A stretch of 37,629 nt of DNA, taken from positions 1 to 37,629 of the forward strand of contig CAADUC010000032.1 of NCBI GenBank assembly GCA_900752115.1, given 5' to 3'. The DNA comes from Clostridia bacterium. Its GTDB lineage: Bacteria; Bacillota; Clostridia; Oscillospirales; Acutalibacteraceae. The position numbers and the translations under genes were made by a program. The notes beneath the pieces were generated by a model. The model worked only from the letters and a program-made list of their open reading frames with translations, was not told where the DNA came from and did no database searches. This document shows positions 30,869 to 37,629 of the stretch, piece by piece; the first letter of the stretch is position 1, and each line of letters starts with the position of its first letter.

Positions 30869-32724
30869 TTTTAAGCAGCTCCTCCTTTGTCAAATTCGCA
30901 ATTGTAACGGTGATCCGGGCGCCGTGACCTTGCTCGCTTTCCACCGTCAGTCCGCAGTCCCTTCCGTATACCAGGCGGATCCGGTTGTGGACGTTGTAAA
31001 GCCCAATCCTGCCGAAATCCACCTCGTCCGAACGTTCCAGATTTTCCAGAATCTCCGCCAGCTTTTCTTTCTCGATCCCCTTTCCGTTATCCGTGACAGA
31101 CAGCCGGATCTTGTCGCCGCAGAAGCAGCCCTCCAGCCGGATGCAGTTCTCTTCATGCGAAAGATCCATGCCGTGCACCACCGCGTTCTCCACCAGCGGC
31201 TGAAGCAGGCGTCTCGGGATGGCGGCCGTCTCAATATCCGGTGAAATATCGCACTCCACCTGAAGCCTGCCCTGGTACCGGATGTTTAGAAGAGACAGAT
31301 AAGCCAGACAGTAATCAACCTCCTCGCGCACCGTGGCGATCAAGTCGGCCTTCGTGCTGATGCGGAACAGCCTGGCAAGGATCTTAATCATTTCCGCCGT
31401 TTCCCTGTCCCGGGATTTCACCGCGTTCATGCGGATTGCCTCAAGCGTGTTATACAGAAAATGAGGATCGATCTGTGTCTGCAGGGCGTACAGCTCGGCG
31501 GTTTTCTGCTTGAGTTCCGCTCTGGTTCTGTCAATACGCACCTGATATTCCTTTTGGATGTACTCCTCCAGCCGTTCACTCATGTGGTTGAGATTGACCG
31601 CGATCTGACGGATTTCATCGTTCGCACCGCTGACCTCCGCCCTGGCCCGCAGATTTCCGTTCTCAATTTCCATCAGCGTGTTGTTGATGGTGAAAATCCT
31701 TCCGGAAAGCTTTTTCGTATTCTCATAGCCCAGGAAAAAAATAGCGCAGACACAGGTGGCGGCTACCAGCAGGATCACTCCGTTGAGCGGATCCGTATTC
31801 TGCCTCAGATCCTCCTGGGAAATACAGCCAATGACGTAATAATCAAATTCATCGTTCCAGATGACGTTAACGTAATCGCTTCCCGCCTGCTGTGTGCCGC
31901 TGCGAAGGCTCCGCAGCGCGGCGGCGTCGGAAAAGACGTCGCTTCCGTAGCTGTCGGATGAGCTGAACAGCAGCTGGCCTTCGTCGGAAACAATAAAGAT
32001 GTCTCCCAGAAGATACGGGCTGAACTGGTTATACAGGTTCTTAATAAAATCCGGATTGTACATAGCCACCAGATAGCCGCTGTACTTTGAGGTGCTTTCC
32101 GCGTTTCGGATATAGTCGTACGAGACGTACAGCATCGGCAGGGGTTCTCCTTGGGAAAGCTCGGCAGGGGAAAGGTAGTTGATTTTCCTCGCGTTGATGT
32201 TTTCCCCCTCGCATGCGGAAATCTTCGCCGCGATCTCCGTATAACCGCTTGTGGTGGAATACACGGAGCGGAAACGGGAGGAATACAGATAACGGCCGTC
32301 TGTCGACACCAGAAGAATGTCGTTGATATTGGAATCCATCACCAGACACTCGCTCAAATAGGAGGAAAGGGATCGGCTGACGTTGATTTGCTCCAGGACA
32401 TCAGGTAAACCATCCTCCTGTCCGAACAGCTCGCAGGCCTCGCCGGGCGTCATCATTCCGTCGTTCACGCTGATGGAGGCCGTATAAAACGAGCTGAGAA
32501 TTTTTTGAAGCTTTGGCTCTGATTTTCAAAATAGGTGTTGACGGACTCCAGCGACTGCATGTTATGGCGGATCGCCTGATCCGTCAGCAGGTTGTTGGCT
32601 GTCTGCATGATGAAGAATGTCGTGACACTGATGGAAAGAAGCGTAATCAGAAAATGAATGACAACCAGGCGGAGAAAAAATGGCTTCCCAAACGCCTGCG
32701 GTAAAAAAGGAGCAGCTTTCTCAT
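30843..32724 (-). pseudogene. YesM-type sensor histidine kinase with two single-base frameshifts
   Basis: The frame from about 32500 down to 30843 encodes most of a YesM-type kinase. It has an extracellular sensor, a membrane helix (LLVAATCVCAIFFLGY), HAMP, the phospho-acceptor His in LQTQIDPHFLYNTLEAI, and ATPase motifs LVENAVVHG, DNGKGI and IGLYNVHNRIRL. The N-terminal part (FFLRLVVIHFLITLLSISV, then QSLESVNTYFENQSQSFKK) is in another frame. Adding one base to the six-T run at 32501-32506 joins it. A second added base at the six-A run 32703-32708 joins it to an ATG at 32724 behind AAGGCGGG. Repaired, it would be about 627 residues. Sequencing error, phase variation and true decay are all possible. 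Its regulator gene is the damaged chimera downstream. Confidence 0.75.
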
Positions 32725-32871
32725 CGTTTTTCCCGCCTTTATGGCACCAATGATGATGTTCTGTTAAGTTACAATTTACTATAAAATCCAGCATATTACT
32801 TTTTTTCAACATAGAGTGAAATATACCTTAACCTGTGTCAAAAAAAGTTTGCAAAAAGGGCTTCGATCAAA

Positions 32872-32912
32872 AGAAAAGGCCGGGCACAGGACGCGGAGTG
32901 CGTCCCGGCTCA
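32872..32912 (-). terminator. Probable terminator of the ABC exporter operon
   Basis: On the minus strand GCCGGGACGC and GCGTCC...CCCGGC form a two-part stem, followed by CTTTTCTTTT. It lies about 250 bases after the ATPase stop. The rest of the gene-free interval 32725-33164 shows only an AT-rich tract near 32760-32830, which probably holds the kinase promoter, and a small CTGTCC/GGACAG hairpin near 33078-33092. No gene is seen in it. Confidence 0.55.
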
Positions 32913-33164
32913 GCCTGGGAAATGGCAAAAACAGAATAGCTATAGCCTTAATTGCGAGCGGAGAGGAAAAAGCAAGATAATTTATTTTGTTTCGATTGGT
33001 AATTTGGCCTGGACCGGTGGTACAAAGGATGAACTACTGACCGTGGGAATGCGGGGGAGCTCCTGCGGTGAGATATACTGTCCCCATGGACAGGCTGTTC
33101 CAGAGTCCATCTGGAGAATTATCGGTCTTTGCCGATTCGAGGCAGACGACCTCTCTGCCGAAGC

Positions 33165-33842
33165 CTATGCATGTGTTCCTTCGCAATACACCATTTTCCC
33201 GTCCGACATTTTCCATACGGCGTCTGAACCGGCTGCAATCTCCGGGTCATGGGTCACCACGATAATACAGTAGCCAAACTCATGGGCCAGATTCTGGAAG
33301 ATGGAAATGATATTTTGGGTATTCTCACCGTCCAGGTTCCCGGTAGGCTCGTCTGCCAGAAGGATCCGTGCGCCCCCGGATAAGCTCCGGGCAATTGCCA
33401 CTCGCTGCTGCTCGCCTCCTGACAAGTTGGAGGGGTAACGGCTGTACTTCTCCGGCGCTAACCCTACCAGACTCAGATTCTCTTTCGCCTGCCGGGCCGC
33501 CTCCTTCTTGGGTACCTTCTTCAGCTCCAGGGGGAACATCACGTTCTCAAGTACCGTGAGCAGCGGGAACAGCTGGAAGGACTGGAAGATCACCGACACC
33601 TCCTGCCTCCTCCACAGATTACGGTCCATCCTCAGCACGTCCTGTCCGTCCTTGGTAATGCTCCCCGCTGACGGTTCGTCCAGGCCTGCCAGAATGGACA
33701 AAAGAGTAGTCTTTCCGGATCCGGAGGGCCCGATAACCGATGCCATCTCCCCGCTCTGAAAGTGACAGCTGACATCCTTTAAGGCATCCCTGTCCGCTTT
33801 CTTGTACCGGTATGAAATGTGTTCCAAGGTTAATGTAGCCAT
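33165..33842 (-). CDS. ABC transporter ATP-binding protein, MacB/LolD-type
   Basis: The 225-residue ATPase has Walker A GPSGSGKTT (38-46), a Q-loop at VIFQSFQLFP, the signature LSGGEQQRVAIARS (140-153), Walker B ILLADEPTGNLD (160-171) and the H-loop VVTHDPEIA. The TGNLD ending and overall length are those of ATPases that serve FtsX-type mechanotransmission or export complexes rather than sugar importers. It is last in an operon after two FtsX-type genes (51-base gap), which are its membrane partners. Confidence 0.92.
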   Translation of the reverse strand: MATLTLEHISYRYKKADRDALKDVSCHFQSGEMASVIGPSGSGKTTLLSILAGLDEPSAGSITKDGQDVLRMDRNLWRRQEVSVIFQSFQLFPLLTVLENVMFPLELKKVPKKEAARQAKENLSLVGLAPEKYSRYPSNLSGGEQQRVAIARSLSGGARILLADEPTGNLDGENTQNIISIFQNLAHEFGYCIIVVTHDPEIAAGSDAVWKMSDGKMVYCEGTHA

Positions 33843-33893
33843 ATCGCTTCCTCCTCTTAAAATCTGACAGACTCCATTTCACACAACTCTTTT

Positions 33894-35129
33894 CTATTCT
33901 TTCTCCTGAAGAAGTTCCAAGGGGCTTCTGTGGGTTACCAAAACCGACCCCGCTATGCTTCCCAGCAGACAACCTGAAAAATAACATCCCGCTGCTGCAA
34001 GAAACGCACTAAAACCGGCGCTGTCCGTTAGAAGTACATAAATTCCTGCCCCCAGGAGCAGCCCTGCCAGGTCTATGACCAGTAGTTCCAGAGCCAGCAT
34101 TGTCCTCGTAACCAGATTCCCTATGCCAAGGATACGCAGAATGGCTGCCTCACGCCGCCGCTGGAACAGGAACAAAATAGAAAGTCCAAAAGCCGCAAAG
34201 AAGGATACCACATTGGCGATGGGATAAAGGGTCTTCATGAGGATAATATTCCGCTCCATCGGCTCCACTGCCCGCCGAAGCTCTCCGTCCCAGATTACAA
34301 GAGACAGCGGTACCTCCCCCGCATCCGGCGCTTCTACAATCTCTTTGCCTTTTTGGCGGAATTCTTCCAACTCCCGGTTCTTCTCCGGATCGATCGAAAA
34401 CTCTGCCGCCTTATAAGAAATATTCCCTCTTCCCAAAGCCTTCAGAACGGACATCGGCGCCAGAACTCCTGCATCCCCTCCGGTGTATACTCCTCCCAGT
34501 TCTGCGGACAGGTTGACAGAACCATCGCTGTTTCCGGCCTGCAGCGTCTCCCCAGGGGAAACTCCCAGGTTTTCCGCCATCCAGTCCGGCAGGAAAATAA
34601 CGAGAGTTTCTGTCTGCTGCTTGGATCCGATTGTCCCGGCATAGTCTGCGCCAAACAGCTCCGGCCCATATCCGTCGCCATACTGGATCCGGATCGCATC
34701 CCCTATTTTAGGAAGGCTTTTCTCGACCTCCTCAATCCCTGTAAACATGACAAAACTCCCCGGACCATCCTCCGGTTTTCCTATCGTTCCATCACACCCG
34801 GCAATCAGAGTATAGTTCTTCACGAATCCGGTATCCAGGATCTCCTGTACTGTCTGGCTTCCGATATACGCGCCTCCATTCCCGGATATCATAGCCGCAG
34901 AATCCTTTGTTGTAATCTGTGCGTCTACCACAGTGGAAAGGTACAGCCGATCTGCCTCCCGTTCCCCGGACTGCACGGAATTCCAGAGCCAGCAGGAAGC
35001 GGCAAGGAAGCCCGCCATTGCCAGCAGGGCCAGGAAAGACCGCAGGGAAAACCGGCAGAGATGTCGCCAGGTAAAACAGACCAAAGCCCGGATGGACATT
35101 CCTTTTGTCCTGTCGACAGGTTCCATCAT
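33894..35129 (-). CDS. FtsX-like permease of an ABC exporter (second)
   Basis: The ATG at 35129 overlaps the stop of the preceding gene (ATGA) and has GGAAGGAGG eight bases upstream. It gives 411 residues. A membrane helix near residues 22-42 (SFLALLAMAGFLAASCW) is followed by an extracellular MacB-like domain of about 230 residues. Three C-terminal helices follow, starting at IANVVSFFAAFGLSILFLF, with the FtsX RRREAAILRILG motif. It probably pairs with the first permease as a heterodimer. The cargo is unknown. Confidence 0.85.
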   Translation of the reverse strand: MMEPVDRTKGMSIRALVCFTWRHLCRFSLRSFLALLAMAGFLAASCWLWNSVQSGEREADRLYLSTVVDAQITTKDSAAMISGNGGAYIGSQTVQEILDTGFVKNYTLIAGCDGTIGKPEDGPGSFVMFTGIEEVEKSLPKIGDAIRIQYGDGYGPELFGADYAGTIGSKQQTETLVIFLPDWMAENLGVSPGETLQAGNSDGSVNLSAELGGVYTGGDAGVLAPMSVLKALGRGNISYKAAEFSIDPEKNRELEEFRQKGKEIVEAPDAGEVPLSLVIWDGELRRAVEPMERNIILMKTLYPIANVVSFFAAFGLSILFLFQRRREAAILRILGIGNLVTRTMLALELLVIDLAGLLLGAGIYVLLTDSAGFSAFLAAAGCYFSGCLLGSIAGSVLVTHRSPLELLQEKE

Positions 35130-36811
35130 CTGCCATGCCTCCTTCCCTGGAGTACCTCCAGCACCGGTTTTCCGGATGAAAACAGACTTCCAATCAGCAG
35201 CGCTGCACTTAACAGCAGCCACACCAGCAGGAGACTCCCCCAGAGCCAGAACCAGGAAAGGTCTGTCTGCGCCCCGGTCTCCAGTGCGGCCAGCGTTTCT
35301 CCGGCCTTATCCAGCCCAAACTTCCAGGCCAACAGACCGCCGGCCAGAATCGCGGGGATCCCCAGAACCATCAGAGGCAGGCAGGAGCAGACCGCCGCCT
35401 TTTTTGCCGGTATCCCCATCGCTCTTGCAATAGCGCACTCTCTTCTCCTCTGCCAAGTATACAAAAACACTACGGCGGCGAAAGCCAGAACCAGCAGGGT
35501 CCCAAAGATAATCACGCTGAAAAAGCCCCCCTGTTCTACAGACCGGGCCGACTGGTAAAAATTTTCCCAGTTATTTTCTACGAAAGAAATGGTGATACCC
35601 ATGGAAGCGAGTGGAGCTTCCGTTTCCTGAAGGAACAAATCCTTTTCCCTGGGATCCGTCAGCACAAAGCTAAACATTTTTTTCTCAATGATCTCTCTTT
35701 TGGCGTAATGCTCCGGGATACAGCTGTCCGGAACATAGATATAATTACAATCACCAACCTGGTAATCCTCACTGCTCCCTCCATACATTCTTCCGTAAAT
35801 TCCAACAATCTCCAATGTCTCTTCCGTTTTCTCCCCGGATTCCCACACATCCTCCTGGGGCGTTGCATATCCATATCCTGTATCAATCCTGTTCTGAAAG
35901 GTCACCGTCAGGGAATCTCCCACGGACAATCCACGCACACTGGCCAATTCCTTGTGTATCACACAGACCCGTTTTCCCTCATCCTGATCCTGTTTCGTGA
36001 TCCACCGGCCCTCTTCCAGGTAAAAATCCCTGGAGGCCTCCTGCACCAGCGGCATAACCGTCATATCCCTGGTGGTCACAGCGCTCAAGGCATGGCGGTT
36101 CCGCTCCTGCAGTTCAAAGTTCTCTCCAAGATATTTTTCTGCTATTCCATCATTGGGTTCCCCTTCTAAAAACCACACATCTTCCTCCAACGGCAGCAGG
36201 CGGACCGTAAGCAGTTTCGTCTGGACGTTATCCTCCGGAGAGGGGCGACCTTTGATCAGATAAGATTTTCCCCTTTCCAGAACAGGCATCGGCCCGGTCT
36301 CATCCTCCGGAAATGCAAGCTTCAGCCGAATCTGCTGTTCCGGCTGTACGTACTCCGGATATCCATAAATCCCTTCCTGGATCTGAAAATCATAGATCTT
36401 CACATTGGGATCTAACGTATCCGATACTGTCATGATCTTTCCCCAGGCCATCAATTCTGTGGCGCCTATCTGGCTGTATCTCTCCGCATCTCCCCACTCA
36501 GAAATATATCCTTTGATATCCGCATTATAGAGATCAGAAAGAACCGCCGGACAAAAACGATTGACATCCGCCAATTCCACATAGGGGCTTTCCATCACAG
36601 CCAAGGCCCCCTGTGTTACATCCCATTCCGGAACGGATAAGGTGCCGACAGGCCGGTATTCTCTGGAAATGCGTTCAATTTCCTGATTCACAGACAGATA
36701 CTCCACTGCCCGCAGCATAAATCCGAAGGTAGAGACAGCGATCAAAGCCAGCAGCAGCAACAAGCTTCCCGTTCTTCTTATGACAGATTTCCAAAACAGC
36801 TTTGCTTCCAT
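35126..36811 (-). CDS. FtsX-like permease of an ABC exporter (first)
   Basis: The ATG at 36811 follows AAGGAG and gives 561 residues. An N-terminal helix (SLLLLLALIAVSTFGF) is followed by a long extracellular domain of about 370 residues. The FtsX helices follow (FSVIIFGTLLVLAFAAVVFLY), with the cytoplasmic RRRECAIARAMGIPAKKA motif and two more helices. It is the first gene of the exporter operon. GC is lower here and codon use differs from the sugar operons, which suggests separate ancestry. Confidence 0.85.
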   Translation of the reverse strand: MEAKLFWKSVIRRTGSLLLLLALIAVSTFGFMLRAVEYLSVNQEIERISREYRPVGTLSVPEWDVTQGALAVMESPYVELADVNRFCPAVLSDLYNADIKGYISEWGDAERYSQIGATELMAWGKIMTVSDTLDPNVKIYDFQIQEGIYGYPEYVQPEQQIRLKLAFPEDETGPMPVLERGKSYLIKGRPSPEDNVQTKLLTVRLLPLEEDVWFLEGEPNDGIAEKYLGENFELQERNRHALSAVTTRDMTVMPLVQEASRDFYLEEGRWITKQDQDEGKRVCVIHKELASVRGLSVGDSLTVTFQNRIDTGYGYATPQEDVWESGEKTEETLEIVGIYGRMYGGSSEDYQVGDCNYIYVPDSCIPEHYAKREIIEKKMFSFVLTDPREKDLFLQETEAPLASMGITISFVENNWENFYQSARSVEQGGFFSVIIFGTLLVLAFAAVVFLYTWQRRRECAIARAMGIPAKKAAVCSCLPLMVLGIPAILAGGLLAWKFGLDKAGETLAALETGAQTDLSWFWLWGSLLLVWLLLSAALLIGSLFSSGKPVLEVLQGRRHGR

Positions 36812-36877
36812 AGTATCTGCATCTCCTTCACTTCTGTTTTTACGAGATGTAAAGAAAACATTTTGCTGCATATCCAA

Positions 36878-37305
36878 ACATCATGCTCTCATGTTTTCTG
36901 TTCTTCCAAGCGAGTTATAATGAATATTTTGATTTGCTTTCATATTTCTCCACGCTTGTTCTATCCACTTGTCAATGTCCATCGGGATACGACCAATCGC
37001 ATACTCTTAAATCGCACAAACTTACAGCCAAAACCATATGCATATTGCATACCCTTTCGCAGGGAATTCTCTTTTCTTGACTGTTATATCCTCATTCCTT
37101 CCGTCTCACTTTCCTGCATATTTGTCATGCTCCATTATTATGGGATAGTGCTCTCTTTCCGTTTGCCGGACGGACTGCCGTGGCTATTTTCTCTATAGAA
37201 TCGCACCCATGATCGTTCAGAGGCCCGCTTATTCTATGTACGTTTACTCTTCTTGTTTTTATCAGTATACTACATACCCATGCGAATTTGAAGAATAAAC
37301 CTGTT
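36878..37305. other. Gene-free AT-rich interval
   Basis: No frame here looks like a protein. It is AT-rich compared with the rest of the window and must hold the promoter of the exporter operon. A CATTATAAC-like -10 on the minus strand near 36915-36925 is the best candidate, but I see no clear -35. Confidence 0.4.
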
Positions 37306-37328
37306 TCAAAACACTTGCTCCGCCTTCA

Positions 37329-37354
37329 CCACCAACCGCACATCTGGTTGGTGG
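37329..37354. repeat. Perfect inverted repeat
   Basis: CCACCAACC (37329-37337) and GGTTGGTGG (37346-37354) form a nine-base stem with an eight-base loop. It sits at the border between the AT-rich interval and the repeat-protein remnant. No T-run follows. Confidence 0.5.
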
Positions 37355-37399
37355 GAAATGTAGGTGAGAGGATCCCCTTTCGTCATCCATCGAACTTTC

Positions 37400-37629
37400 G
37401 GCACCAGCCTCGAGGTCAACGGCGGCAGCGCAGCGGCGACGTGAAGAATACCGCCGCCGGTTCCGTCAAGGTCGACGAAACTGCAGTTCAGGGCGATGTT
37501 ACGAGCAGCGGCGCGGGCAGTGTCTCCATCCTGAATTTCACAGTGGACGGGACAGTCTCGAAAGAAAGAGGGAGCCGGTTCCGTGACGGCGATCGGCGGC
37601 ACGGCCGGAGATGTTGGAGAGTGCGTCAC
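37400..37629 (+). pseudogene. Frameshifted remnant of a Gly/Ser/Val-repeat surface protein
   Basis: On the plus strand short pieces in successive frames read as one repetitive protein: GTSLEVNGGSAAA, then DVKNTAAGSVKVDETAVQG and DVTSSGAGSVSI, then AGSVTAIGGTAGDVGECV at the edge. The repeating GSV.V.GT..GDVT pattern is typical of beta-solenoid surface proteins of Clostridia. At least two frame changes are needed to join the pieces. The minus strand is also open but gives an unpatterned product. It continues beyond the window, so its full state is unknown. Confidence 0.35.

Noticed and set aside
32725..33164. Possible small RNA or riboswitch in the gene-free interval
   Set aside because: Only simple hairpins are visible, one of them terminator-like. 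No known aptamer consensus was recognised.
33165..33842. ATPase considered as the missing energy subunit for the two sugar importers
   Set aside because: Its length and TGNLD-type Walker B belong to MacB/LolD ATPases, and it lies in an operon with FtsX-type permeases.
36863..37198. 111-codon plus-strand open frame in the AT-rich interval
   Set aside because: It overlaps the exporter promoter region, has no ribosome binding site and gives an unpatterned, Cys/Ser/Leu-rich product.
37306..37629. Minus-strand 107-codon open frame at the right edge
   Set aside because: The product shows no pattern or start signal, while the plus strand shows a repeating protein pattern in shifted frames.

Overview
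The window looks like a piece of chromosome from an anaerobic, carbohydrate-foraging member of the Clostridia (Firmicutes). The evidence is the strong AGGAGG-type ribosome binding sites, YesM/YesN-type two-component systems, CUT1 sugar importers of the LplB/LplC type with no ATPase gene of their own, split two-gene transketolase, and Ser/Thr/Gly-rich lipoprotein linkers. Coding GC is moderately high in most of the window and visibly lower in the FtsX region. I cannot place it below class level. No tRNA, rRNA, insertion sequence or CRISPR array is seen.

Layout. (1) 1-1118: the tail of a Gfo/Idh/MocA oxidoreductase, two terminators, and two gene remnants (a uroporphyrinogen-decarboxylase-like gene with its middle deleted, and an unidentified C-terminal fragment). 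(2) 1127-10739: a xylo-oligosaccharide-type module with a GH8 reducing-end exo-oligoxylanase, a divergent AraC regulator, a solute-binding lipoprotein with two permeases, and a YesM/YesN sensor kinase and regulator. (3) 10972-11276: the C-terminal remnant of a radical SAM protein. (4) 11517-27183: a LacI-type regulator followed by an eleven-gene catabolic operon behind a consensus promoter bracketed by two identical inverted operators. Its genes are a multi-repeat GH172/DUF2961 protein, a sugar-binding lipoprotein, two permeases, a SIS sugar-phosphate isomerase, a ribulose-phosphate-3-epimerase-family protein, both transketolase halves, a divergent triosephosphate-isomerase-like protein, a LarA-type nickel-pincer racemase/epimerase homologue and a GH116 glycosidase. 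(5) 27420-28637: a lipoprotein with two BIG2-like domains and a CAP/SCP domain. (6) 28857-32724: a decayed zone with a truncated lplA, a response regulator fused in frame to the end of a dihydrolipoyl dehydrogenase, and a partner kinase carrying two homopolymer frameshifts. (7) 33165-36811: an ABC exporter operon (two FtsX-type permeases and a MacB-type ATPase). (8) 36812-37629: gene-poor DNA and a frameshifted Gly/Ser/Val-repeat surface-protein remnant running off the edge.

The most interesting system is the operon in region 4. GH172 enzymes are known to act on D-arabinofuranosides and fructofuranosides. The operon also has an arabinose-5-phosphate-isomerase-like SIS protein, an epimerase and transketolase, so it reads as uptake and catabolism of an unusual pentose or ketose glycoside. 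A TIM-like enzyme with altered phosphate loops and a LarA homologue suggest further unassigned steps. No sugar kinase is present. The second theme is that almost every border between intact modules carries a gene remnant, including one in-frame chimera.
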